NCBI GenBank assembly: GCA_040954595.2
Contig: CM082596.2
Coordinates: 8,184,001 to 8,248,000, forward strand
Reading direction: 5' to 3'
Source: Balanoglossus misakiensis
Lineage: Eukaryota; Hemichordata
DNA: 64,000 nt
The translations under genes and the position numbers were made by a program. Shown piece after piece: positions 1 to 11,130 of this stretch (positions are counted from its first letter, which is position 1; each line of letters starts with the position of its first letter). The notes below the pieces were generated by a model that had not been told where the DNA came from, did not search any database, and saw nothing but the letters and a program-made list of their open reading frames with translations.

Positions 1-3000
1 ATTGAAATTCACCTCTCTTGGCACTGTCTGTGATGTGCTGCAGTTTGCTTCTGTCAGACTCAGGGTCTGTCTCAGTCCTGCAAATGTCTGGCGTGGGGTC
101 ATCAATTGTGCACTCTTTATAATTGACAATATCATCGCCACATTTATCAGTACAGTCATCCCGGGAGGTTGGCAGAGTGGTTTCCAGGGCGTCCAAATCA
201 TCGATGTCACTCAAGGCGTCCGGCGATGGCGGCAGTGCTACCAAACAGTCATCTCTCCTCCCGGCAGTTAGTCCGCCTTCAGGGTGCTGTTGCCGTGGAT
301 GTTGCGACAGGGACGGAAAGATAAACGATGGATCCAAGCAATCACTCGGTGACCTTTGACCTGTGCTGCTTTCATCGCGATTGTCAATCTGCTCTCTGTC
401 GCTATTTGAACCCTCATCCATGTCATCCTGACAGGAGGTACCTTCTGTTCCTGTGACTCTTTTCCCACCACTCCCTTCACAAGGTGATGTCTTGTTCTCA
501 TTGTCTCTCGTCCGACAACTTGTCTCTCCATCAGATATCTTTCTCTTCTCCGTGTGCAGTTTATCATCACTGATGCTAAACATGTCCATTTGGAAATCAC
601 TGTCGGTTTCAATGCCTATGGGGATTATGCCGATAGCCGCACTCTGCTTTTCTCTCTTCTTTGCATTCTTACATCCGCCACTGTTAGTCCGTTCCCGTTC
701 TTTCACTTTCCTCGCGTCACCACCGACATCGCTGTCATCACTGCTCTCCTCTGCGACCTTAGTTGTCTTCGTCTCAGCAAACACATCTGCTAAGTCACTA
801 TCATCGGACGATTCCACGATTATCACAGCTTTTTTCTTTGTCTTTTTACGATTCTGCACGCGTTTCACATCTCCATTATCTCTCTGGCAGACATTCTCTG
901 GAACACAGTACTGTTCGATGCCAACTTGTCTCTTCTGACAGCCGGGTTGCAGAACATCATCCATGTTCAAATACGTCATCATCTCCAGACTGTAGTGGTC
1001 TTCATTCCCGATTTGACGCTGGATGTCGATAAATTCCATCAAATCGACGAAACTGCAACACTGTTGCGAGTGTGAAATGAGTTTCGTTGGTTGTTTGGTG
1101 TTCTGCCACTCGGTCCATTCTGTTAGTGACACTTTGCCACCAGTATCTTCCACCTGTTGAAAGCAAGCGTACATACTAGTGTTACTGTTCTGTACATCGA
1201 ACAGGTTTCCATTCTACCAGAGGTATTAAAGCTATATGGCCACCTCTAATTTAAAGGTATACAGTCACCACCAATTTACATACGCCCATATATGGCTGAA
1301 ATGGCGTATTTGAGCATTCTAAAGAACATATGGTGGCGCTCTTTTTGTCGCGTGTGCCACCCACTGAAAATCTGTGATTGGCTAGATCTCAATTTGCCAT
1401 GGTAACTATAGCTCATTTTCCATCTAACTGTATACCTTTAACCATTTCACCCCCAGTTCCCTCTATAGAGGTCCAACCTTCACATACAAAACAACAGATT
1501 TGGACAGGACTGCCAAGTGTGCCTAAGTATGTATGAGACCCAATGCCAAGACAGTCAAAATACACATACAGAAAAATGGCACATACATATTTTAAGGGAT
1601 TTGACACTCTAAACAGGTATGACACCCAGTAGCATTAGGGGTTAATGTTTCTTGTGGGTGTATGTTGAGGTAACTATATTTATTAGTGTAGGTTAATAAT
1701 AGTCTAAACCACACAGTTTTGGATGGCATGTTGCGAACCACTTGAAAGCTACGGTAGGGGTCAAATCTGAACAGCGCCTTGTTTCCAGTTCAAAACAGAC
1801 TTCACTCCTCTTTTACTGAATACTGAATTGTAGGTGTGCTAAGAACTGCTAAAAAAAATTGGGGGGGGGGGGGGGGGGGAGGGAGCAAACTTTGTTTTTT
1901 TATTATCAAGACAGTTAATGTCCAATAGCTGTTCATATAAATGCCTGACAAAGAATAAAATAACGGAAAAAGCCAAGCTGACACCATAACAAAGATATCA
2001 ACAGTGGGCAACTTACATAATCTTTGCTGTCATCAACACTCCCAGTCCTCAAACTGATCATCTCTCCTCCAGTTGGAATTTCTTGGATCTTTCCACTCAC
2101 TTTGTAATGTTCATTCCAATACTTGAATTCTTCCTCTGTGAGGAACCAACTCTCTTTTCTGCTCTTCTTGCCTGAAATTGAGGTGCACCATTTTCATTCC
2201 TCTAAATATGCGTGTATGAAGAGAAAAACAATCTGTGGTTTATTTTTTTCAATAGCGGAGAAGGGGAATGACATATTTTTTAACAATGTCCACTCAGTCA
2301 AAAAATCTTGTATTCTTTACTATCAATCACGTGATCTGGCCATGCTGCTCCCATACCATCGTGTATGCACCAAGCCTTTAAAGGGACAAAGTCTCTCTCT
2401 CGCTGCCCTTTTTCCATTAATTATGTTTGATACAAGACACCGTTTTATGATATTCTACATGTGGATATATAGTGAATCAACGTTCAACCACACACAACTT
2501 CCATCCCACTTGTAGACACAAGAGTGAAAAGCTCGCCAAAATGAATAATCAGTCTTTACCATTTATTCATTTTGGCGAGATTTTTACTCTCATATCCTAC
2601 AAACGGGAAGGAAGTTGTATGTGTTCGAACATTGATTCACTATATATCCACATGTAGAATAACATAAACAGTGCCTTGCATCAAACATAATTAATGGAAA
2701 AAGGGCAGCGAGAGAGAGACTTTGTCCTTTTAATTGTGGAAGAAGTCAGTCCATGTCTAACAGGGGTGACCAAGGGGTTAATGGATGAATATAATGAACA
2801 TCACCATGGACCAGCAGTATAGGAGATACATGTATACTGTAAAACACTTTATTTTCGCGAGCAATAAATTTTCGCGAAATATGCGAGAGCCAAAATAGCG
2901 TGAAAATAAAAAGTCGCGAAATTTTTTTTTGAAGATAACGATGCAGTGAATGAAATTAGAGAACGCGAAAATTAATACTCGCGAAACAGTGGCCTCTCTC

Positions 3001-6000
3001 GATATCGCGAAAATTTCAACTCGCGAAAATAAAGTGTTTTACAGTACCTTTACTGAGTAAACTTTTGATGTTGCCTCCAAAGCCTCTTTTCTCCATTGCA
3101 GATTTCTTTTTGGATTGAGCCTTGCTCTGATATTTCTCTACTGTGATATGCATTCTATGTACAACAGGGTTGACATCGGGAGGTACCATTCGCGGATTGT
3201 GTGGATACAGAATCATTGCTTTATTGCCCTTCATTGCACGATGGATACTCCGCTTGTTTAACTGGCTTTGATTGTAAATCTAGAATAAAGAAAACAAATC
3301 ATTGTCACTAACATGGTCCCCACTGGAACATTTCTTCGGTATCAAATGACGTCAGATGCGCTCAGGCGGCAGTTACGTTCGCATTCAAATTTCCAGATGA
3401 CGGGCAAATTCAGCAACGTGGACTTCCGTGGTGCACACAAAGACTGTGCAGACGAAATGCAACGAGGCTGATGAGGCACCATACCTGATACATGTTACGT
3501 GTCTGGCGGTTTTAAAGTAAAAACACACTCAGAAAAACTTTTACTGGATGCCGAAATATTGCTTGCCCGTCATCTGGAAATGACAACGCCGTGGGTAAAA
3601 TGGCCAGATCACGTGATTGATAGTAAAGAATAGAAAACTCTTAAAGATGTATGATCAGTAAAATTGAAAGTATTGTCATTTCTTGTAATTGTAGATTTTT
3701 GGTTTCTCATTTGTATGTATAATGAAAATCCGTAATAAAATATAAGGGTCACCGTGCCTATTTTTTGAAATACAAGGCAGCAAATTTTAAATTTATTGTT
3801 AGAGAAAATATCCTGTTTTACAGTATTTGAATCTACTAATCTAGCAAAAATGCAAAAAGATGCAGCTATGTAGGCTTTCAAGTAGCAGGGTCAACTTACA
3901 GATTCTTCCTTGCCTTCAGTGACCAACATAACAATTCGACCTTGGCGTTTTCTACCAGTACGTCCCATTCTCTGCACTAATCGGATTGGACTTTTGTGAG
4001 CATCATAACATATGATAAGATCCACATCTCCAATGTCAAGACCTTCTTCGCCAACGCATGTTGATACCAAGGTGTTGTAGCCACCTTCACGAAAGGCTTT
4101 CACAACCTGCATTCAATAATTATAATAACGTATAATATTTTATTGCATGAAAGGCCACCGGCCCATCGTATTTGAATCATCAAAATATTATAAAAGTACA
4201 AATTAAACACCAAGTATTCATTTTGGCAAAATTTTTACTCTTGTGTCTACAATTGGGATGGAAGTCGTATGTGGATGAACGTTGATTCACTATATACCCA
4301 CATGTAGAATAACATACATGGATCGGTGTCTTGTATCAAACAAAATTAATGGCACACGGGCAGCAAGAGAGAGACTTTGTCCCTTTAATGACAAACTTAC
4401 TCTGAGTTGCTCCTTCTGAGTAAATCCTTTGGTGTTTTTACCAGCAGACGCTTGCCCTACAAAACTCATGACACGTACACTGGGCTGGTGTTGATTCAGC
4501 ATATCTGTGATTTCTTGCACACTATCTCTGTACTGGGAAAATATCATGATACGTGTACTCGCAATGTCCTTTACAGTTCCTTCTGAACTGTTCCCTACAG
4601 AAATAAATCACAGAGAAGAAAATTCAACATAGTGATTTGGGCAGAAAAGTCACCAGGGGCAAAAGCAATGGTTTTTATAGGTGGGGTTCAAGTCCTGCCA
4701 TGGCCACAGTGGATTTAGCCAATCCTTATCTCTCAGTCTCACACTCCTGGTTTTTTACTTAGTCAGATAGAATGAATGAATGAATGAATGAATGAATGAA
4801 TGAATGAATGAATGAATGAATGAATGAATGAATGAATGAATGAATGAATGAACTTTATTTCACCAGAGATACGTCAATATGTATAATACACAGAATGTAA
4901 AAGAAAGATGTTTACATATTTCCAGTGTGGACCATGGAAATAAGATGTTTGGAAATAGGCGTTCATATCATGCAGCCATGTGCGCGAAAATGTTGGGCTA
5001 CATTTATAGGGCAAGGGTCAAGGGTGAATTTTGCATAAATGTCTTCTTAGAATTTGGTTAGGGACAAGCTCATTTTCAAACATGTGGCACCGCATTCGGT
5101 TTCTGTTAGAGTTACTATCCTTGTAATTACAGAGTGAGCGATTTATTTTTCATGATCATTGCTGGCTGGATGTCTGAACACCAGCTCTACAGACTGCAAA
5201 CATTAAAGGTATACAGTCACCTCCAATTTACATACGCCCATATATGGCTGAAATGGCGTATTTGAGCATTCTAAAGAACATATGGTGGCGCTCTTTTTTT
5301 CGCGTGTGCCACCCACTGAAAATCTGTGATTGGCTAGATCTCAGTTTGCTATGGTAACTATAGCTAATTTTCCACCGGTGACCGTATACCTTTAATAGTC
5401 AGAGGAAGAGATAGTGAAATTTCCCTTTAAGTGGACTGGGGTTTGGGCAAGGACCTTCTAAAAATTAATGTGACAACTAATGAGGTTCAGTGCAGAGTAC
5501 TTGTGTGTTTGACTGCATGCAACAAAACTTTGTACGCACACAAATAAAATGTATCCATTGCGTGCGGTGGACATCAAAAATAAGCACGAACACTGAATCA
5601 GCAAACCTGATAAGCTTTGTCGTATTGCAGCAGAGCTAAATACAGACAAACGCAGGCATGCCAATAAGAGCTGCGTTCATCCACCAAGAAACTTTTAACA
5701 TGTACAACCTACAAAAACAAGACCTATGGCGGCCGTGCCTTCTCCTATGCAGCCCCTAAACTGTGGAACGCACTACCTCTTGACATGAGGGAATCTACAA
5801 ACCTGGAGACTTTCAAAAGAAAACTTAAAACTCATATGTTAGAAAGAGCATACATGTACATTGTGGTTTAACCATGAGCGTCATTGGGCAAAATTTCTTG
5901 TTTAGGATTTTGACACTATATGAACTTTTTGTTGTTGATTGATTGAAGAGCTCACCTTGATCCCACTTTTGGAAATGTTCCAAAACAACTTCTCGAAGTT

Positions 6001-7213
6001 TGCCCATCTTTGGGTGACTGACAACAAACAGCTTCTCAGGCTGCATTGTCGATGTCCCTCCAGGCCCCGAAAACAGTCCACTCACATTGGCGTTCGCACT
6101 ACCCTCATGGCCATATTTCTCTCTCAAAGCGTCTAACAATGCCACAAAGTTGGCATTTCTGCTCAATTCCGATCTGGCTCGTGAGACGCCTTTGGATCCG
6201 TCAATCATACTTTGCACAAACAGGTACAACGATCTCATCCCATGTTGGAAGAGCAGCTCATAACCGTGATACAGACTGATGCACATTGCAAAGTCGCCCT
6301 CTATCATTCCTTGTTGAGATTTTCCCTGGTCGAGAAAGTGACAAAATCAGATTTGGTTATGGTTATGGAAGCAACCCACGCAATGCTGTACATACAGGTG
6401 AAGTCAGAACAACTCTCACTTTTGGATTTTTTTAACGTTTTTTTTTCTCCCGTGTCTCAACTCTGGTTTCTTGTTCAACTCTAGGAAGCTTTATGAAATG
6501 CTCAGTCTTTATCTTGTCAACAAAACCTGCACATAATACAAATTTTAACAATGACAATACAATGCTAATTACTACAAATACAATAGGACTGTGTCAACTT
6601 AAAACAAAAAACAAAAAAAAACAAATACTGAGCAATTTATGTTTTACAGTGTAAAATGAGAAACCACTGTCCATACCCAAAACAAAAAAAGAATTTATCC
6701 TTGAAAATGTGATATACACGATACATGATATCAGTTGTAGTTGGACTAATCACACAGGCACTTTCTCAATTCCACGAGAATTGAAAGTGCCTGTCTACAT
6801 GTACAAGTATGCAGGCAGACAGGCAGATTATCACTATCAGACACTGACTGATCAAATTACAGTAATTAAAAAGTAATCAGTCATTTACATTTTTCACCAT
6901 AACTTTAATATATCATCATAAGGAAGGACAAGTTATAGAAAACAAACCTGTATATTGGTTGGTGGATTGCAACGAAACTCCTCTCTGGCTTTGAGAATCA
7001 TAAATTTCGATAAACTTGTCACTTCCCGTTTGTAGAGGACATGGTTTTTTATCAGTCTGTTTACATATTCAGTAAGAATCTATTCAGAAAGAAACAAGAA
7101 ATCAAGATTTAATGTTTCTTACTTTACACATCTACATCTTTTAATAGACATTATTTATCATCGCCACTACCACCACCACCACCACCACCATTATCATCAT
7201 CATCGTCATCATC

Positions 7214-7244
<31 letters not shown>

Positions 7245-10013
7245 CCATCACCATCACCATCATCATCATCACACACACCAGGGAAGCCATTACTCCTAGA
7301 CAACTGAACACCCGCATGATTCTAGCATCAAAAAATATGATTCAGCTAGTTTATACTGACCTTGACGTATTGATCCTTAACATCTTTAATTTCATCATCC
7401 AGCTTGACGACTATTTTCTCCACTTTTCTCTCGTGGACATACGGTTTAATGTCGATAGCATCTTCTGATCTGATTTCAACATGGGCAATCAGTAAGTTGT
7501 TCAAAACTTCCTGTACTTGCTGTTTAGAAAACAAAATACATCTTCAACTTTTGAATATAAATTATGACTTTGAAAGGGACATTACTGCAACTTTTGACTT
7601 TATTTTCAGTATTTTCATTTTTACCAGAATTAAAAACTATTGGCAGAAGTTGCATTCCAGGGCTTTATCAACTATGTATTTCTAATCATGTAGCACATAC
7701 ATTTTTTGTATGTAAAAATCGGCTGGACTGTGTAGAAAAGTTGCTTTGATCAAAAATTGAAAACAACTTGCCCAAAAATACACTGCAGATTTTGAACCAA
7801 TTTCAAAGACAGCTCATCTTTTTGGCAGCCCATATTGTTTGAGGTACACTTTTGACAACTACGATCGAAACCAACACATAAAGCCTAAGAACTATGGATA
7901 ATGTGTTATAATGACCCCCATCACCATTCACAAATAAATCAAAAAGTCAAGAAATGTCCCCAAGGCTAATGAAAACATGGCACGTGTACATGTAGGTATG
8001 ACAATGTTCTGATTGAGCTTGCATCTTGCCAGTGACAAAACATTCATGATGTACATGCCAGAAGTGTCAAAATACCATTTTTGCATCAAATGATATTTTT
8101 GTGTGTGTGTCAAATATGGGACCACTGGTGTGTAAACAACTCTTATGGATTGGAACCACAGACAAGTGTTTTTTGACACAATTCAGTGGCAAGATGGTGT
8201 TACCACAAGAGTTGCTTCAAGTGCTAGTCTGTCCTGCAAGTAAAAAAATCTAACTTAAGATCTCCTTACCTTCATATCACTACCTGGTGTTGCACTCAAA
8301 GCCAAAACTCTAAATTGCTGTGTATATCGGATAAGCTCCTTCACCACCTATAACCGAAAAATTCAATATTCTTTATACCGTAAAACACTTTATTTTCGCG
8401 AGCAATAAATTTTCGCGAAATACGCGACAGCCAAAGTAGAGTGAAAATAAAAAGTCGAGTAATTTTTTTTTGCAGATAACGATGCAGTGAATGATAAAAG
8501 AGAACGCGAAAATAATACTCGCGAAACAGTGGCCTCTCTCGATATCGCGAAAATTTTAGTGTTTTACAGTATGAAAATTTCACATTCATACAATATCAGC
8601 TGAGCCTGTTGTTAACGTGATGTACACAACTTTTCTTCTGTCTACAATTTCAACATTTGTACTTGTACATAAAGACGTAATCCCATAAGGTGGGGGTGGG
8701 GGGGGGGGGGCAAAGGGTTCAACTTTCACTGACCTGACAATATGCATGATTTCCCAGTGCTTTGTGAGCTTCATCAACTACAAGACATTTGATATCCTGG
8801 GAGGGACATGCACCTCGACTGATGTCATTTGTCATCACCTGCGGAGTCAGAAAGAATACCCTCTTCTGCTTCCAGGCCCTCAATCTTTCTGATGGTGGCA
8901 TACTCCCTTGTGAAAAAACAACAAAAAACATTCATATTTTTATATTTTTACAATTTTGATGTATGTGTAGGGTCTATGCTGTAACTTGGTTATTTTGTAG
9001 TACATACTTTTGTTTTGTGTATTAACCAGCTTTGGTTGTTCTCCTTCCAGCCTGTCAACAAGTCATGTGTATGTTTCTCAGTGATTATTGTTGTTGACAA
9101 ACATTCAAGTCCAGGCTTGAATATAATTGTAAACAAAAACAATGTGGATTGTCTGGAGATTAAAACTAACTATTAACACTTCGCAGAGCCGAACAAGAAA
9201 ACCAAGACAGTTAAAACACATAAAATAATACACTGAAAATAGACAATTATGGTCAATGGTAACAGATCATGAGATAGTGAACATTCGCTTTATACAAGTT
9301 CAAGTTGTCCAATATCATGTATATGAAACGAAGGTTCACTATCTGTGACTGACTGATACTTTACCTGTCATTTCTGCTGTGTGTTGCTGTGGTATTCCCA
9401 TAATATTGTAACATGCCTCTATTTGTTGACCAACTAAAGGTTTAGTGGGAGCCATGAAGACTATTTTGCCTTGTGGGTACCAACGGTAGAAGTTGTACAT
9501 AACAACGGCTGCAATAAAGGTCTTTCCAAGACCTGTTGGTAACGTGACCATCGTGTTTTTGAACAGGGCTCGCTGTACGATATTAAATTGGTAATCTCTG
9601 ACTGGATAGTTGGTGGGATATATCCACATGTTACCAGCCGAATAATCAAATCCAGGGATGTTACTTTCTGTTGAATGATGTTTATCTGTACCAGGTGTTG
9701 AATCTGGCAATGGTAATCCCGTTGTTGGCGCACAGTTTTGGCCGTGCGCACTGGTCGATTGCTGTTCGGTGGCCACATTGTCCATCTCCATGGCAGCGGC
9801 AAGTAACGCTTCATCATCGAGATCATCAAGAACATCTTCGTAAAAGTTGCTATCCTTTTTCGTGTCTGAATGACCGTCAAATTTCTCAAAAGCACAACCA
9901 CTTCCGGTGGTAGTTGATGACGGTCCCCTGGCGACAGCGCCTGCAGAAGTGCCTTGTTTTACATGTCCCCAACTCTGGAATAGGGTCGTTTGCTTAACTG
10001 TCTTCTCGCTCAT
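1..10013 (-). CDS. FANCM: FANCM, Fanconi anemia group M DNA translocase (3' end outside window)
   Basis: Superfamily 2 helicase/translocase that remodels stalled forks and anchors the Fanconi core complex in the nucleus. Eleven exons join in phase: 10013-9365, 8906-8734, 8347-8270, 7519-7361, 7079-6948, 6325-5956, 4594-4401, 4106-3900, 3279-3048, 2171-2017 and 1153 to beyond base 1, giving about 1167 visible residues (human about 2050). Seen in order: N-terminal TLFQSWG, acidic [25 protein letters not shown], Walker [26 protein letters not shown] in [60 protein letters not shown], and motif [18 protein letters not shown]. Exons 9-11 match the region that binds the MHF histone-fold pair in known FANCM. 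The last visible exon is a long, acidic, low-complexity linker. The nuclease-like C-terminus is not in the window. The start is the ATG at 10013; the upstream in-frame codon at 10040 is TTG. All core helicase motifs are intact. Confidence 0.95.
1251..1441 (+). mobile_element. MITE family A (TTAA-flanked, AGGTATACNGTCACC TIRs), copy 1
   Basis: About 190 bp bounded by TTAA on both sides in a FANCM intron. Core motifs CATATATGGCTGAAATGGCG and GTGCCACCCACTGAAAATC are shared with the other copies. Contains TTTGCCATGGTAAC near its right end. Confidence 0.88.
2379..2733. mobile_element. Long-hairpin family C, copy 1
   Basis: About 355 bp forming an almost complete inverted repeat; ends TTAAAGGGACAAAGTCTC and its reverse complement, centre near the TCATTTTGGCGAGATTTTTA arm. 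TTAA-like flanks. In a FANCM intron. Confidence 0.85.
2835..3046 (+). mobile_element. MITE family B (CTGTAAAACACTTTATTTTCGCG TIRs), copy 1
   Basis: About 212 bp, flanked by TA, with inverted termini TACTGTAAAACACTTTATT and CGATATCGCGA in its right half. Its right end touches the splice donor of FANCM exon 9 (exon boundary at 3048). No coding capacity. The TA flank suggests a Tc1/mariner-like source. Confidence 0.9.
3332..3631 (+). repeat. Dispersed repeat family L, copy 1
   Basis: About 300 bp running from TTCTTCGGTATCAAATGACG to GATCACGTGATTGATAG. Internally it contains inverted CCAGATGACGGGCAA arms. In a FANCM intron. Confidence 0.7.
4215..4388. mobile_element. Long-hairpin family C, half copy
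   Basis: Only the right arm is present, from ATTCATTTTGGC to CTTTGTCCCTTTAA. It ends 12 bases before the boundary of FANCM exon 7 (4401), on the donor side. Confidence 0.8.
4770..4853. repeat. Microsatellite (GAAT)n
   Basis: About 21 units of GAAT followed by GAACTTTATTTCACC, the layout of a LINE 3' tail in reverse orientation. The flank does not code for a recognisable protein. Confidence 0.9.
5203..5395 (+). mobile_element. MITE family A, copy 2
   Basis: Best-preserved copy: TTAA, then AGGTATACAGTCACC on the left, and GGTGACCGTATACCT then TTAA on the right. In a FANCM intron. Confidence 0.9.
5655..5947 (+). mobile_element. LINE 3' fragment (reverse transcriptase C-terminal end)
   Basis: An open stretch at about 5665-5872 encodes [28 protein letters not shown] and [10 protein letters not shown], the conserved end of CR1/L2-type reverse transcriptase ORFs. 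The element ends in GTTGATTGATTG at 5935-5946. The 5' part is missing. It lies antisense in a FANCM intron, its tail 9 bases from exon 6. Confidence 0.75.
6411..6540 (+). repeat. Dispersed repeat family M, copy 1
   Basis: Shares CTCTGGTTTCTTGTTCAACT...TTTATGAAATG...CAACAAAACCT with copies at 10943 and 26010. Not obviously palindromic. In a FANCM intron. Confidence 0.6.
7165..7273. repeat. Microsatellite (CCA/TCA)n
   Basis: Imperfect CCA and TCA trinucleotide run in a FANCM intron, 90 bases from exon 5 and from exon 4. Confidence 0.85.
8376..8571 (+). mobile_element. MITE family B, copy 2
   Basis: Same internal sequence as the copy at 2835 with a small deletion near the right terminus. It lies in a FANCM intron, its left end 28 bases from the exon 3 boundary at 8347, where the branch point would be. 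Confidence 0.88.
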
Positions 10014-10200
10014 CTTCCTCCAAACTATGTCACATGACAAGGTTTAACCCACCTTCTGTCTTTTGGACCTCGCTGACATCGGTTTCCACATTCTCACAAT
10101 GAATGCACGGCGGAACTCGCGAGAATGACAGCACACTAAAAAATTGAAAATGGCGCTGGGGGTTGTCACGTGATTAAAGTTAACAGTCATGTGATCAAAT
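10014..10200 (-). promoter_or_regulatory. Probable FANCM promoter with CTCGCGAGA motif
   Basis: This sequence lies immediately upstream of the FANCM start codon. CTCGCGAGA at 10116-10124 resembles the TCTCGCGAGA core element of many housekeeping promoters. No TATA box is evident. Promoter assignment is inferred from position. Confidence 0.4.
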
Positions 10201-10852
10201 GTTTACACCAGTTTGTATGGTGAACTTTAACTCGGTTCAAGTTGTGTAATAATGTCATTTGCAAGTTTTGTTTGTTTCTCCCATAAACGTTTGATACGAA
10301 AATAAAATACCAATCACAGACTTGAACAATTCAATACTCTGGGGAACAAATCAATGTATTTCATGCATGAAGGCAGTGTGCCCTCTATAAACAAACATAC
10401 TTTTTAAAAGCTTCGAGTCAATTTGAGGATTATTATTAAAACATTCCTCTGTGACAGCCCTATAACTTTACATGTACTGTGGATAACTTTCTTGAGTCAC
10501 CAGTGAGTTTGTTGAGTCAGTGGCGCATCATATCATGCAGGTATACGTATAAGCTATGTGCATGTACTTTTGAGTAAGAAAGATACCAATGAACACATTC
10601 ACACACTTGTCAAACTTCACAGCCATATAATGCAACAAGGAAACAGAAATAAAAAGCAAACACTTCCTTTATTAACTACTGGCATTCCAAACCAGAACAC
10701 TTTCCATAAAAGTGATTTCTGAGTAAAACAAATATGCACTCCAAAAATCTAAAACAAATTACATAGCAAAAAATCTATACGCTAGATTTACACTTTCTGC
10801 TGAGTTTATTCTCTGACTTACAGGAGATACTAGAGCATTCAATGATTTTGAA

Positions 10853-10942
10853 CCCCTTCACCACAATGGTTCAGTCCAAACCTATTGTTTTCTATGGGAA
10901 GGCTGGACCCTTAAATAGGGAACCGGGAGTGAAGGGTTCAAC
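10853..10942. repeat. Short inverted repeat family D (CCCTTTCACC), copy
   Basis: About 90 bp with CTTCACCACAATGGTTCAGT on the left and GGGAGTGAAGGGTT on the right; core CCTATTGTTTTCTATGG shared with the other copies. Confidence 0.75.
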
Positions 10943-11130
10943 TTTGGCTCTTTTATCAGGATTTTTCTCCCCTACACCAATTCTGGTTTCCTATTGTGCT
11001 CTGCACAATTTTTAGGTAATGTTCCGACTTAAGCTTCTCAACAAAACCTATACATGAGTAACGGCCATTGTTGTTGTTGTTGTTGTTGTTGACAAATGCA
11101 TTCAAGTCCGGACTTGAATTCATTTCCCTA
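10943..11130 (+). repeat. Dispersed repeat family M, copy 2
   Basis: Longest uninterrupted copy, including CTCAACAAAACCTATACATG, a (GTT)n run and TTCAAGTCCGGACTTGAATT. A tail fragment also occurs at about 9088-9128. Confidence 0.6.

Noticed and set aside
4640-4770. Possible tRNA-derived SINE before the (GAAT)n run
   Set aside because: GGTTCAAGTCC near 4687 fits a B box, but no convincing A box at the right distance and no second copy was seen.
9461-9901. 146-codon frame overlapping FANCM exon 1
   Set aside because: Shifted-frame shadow of FANCM exon 1, which carries the conserved helicase motifs.
10013-10040. FANCM start nine codons further upstream
   Set aside because: The codon at 10040 is TTG, not ATG; the ATG at 10013 places TLFQSW at the expected distance from the N-terminus.
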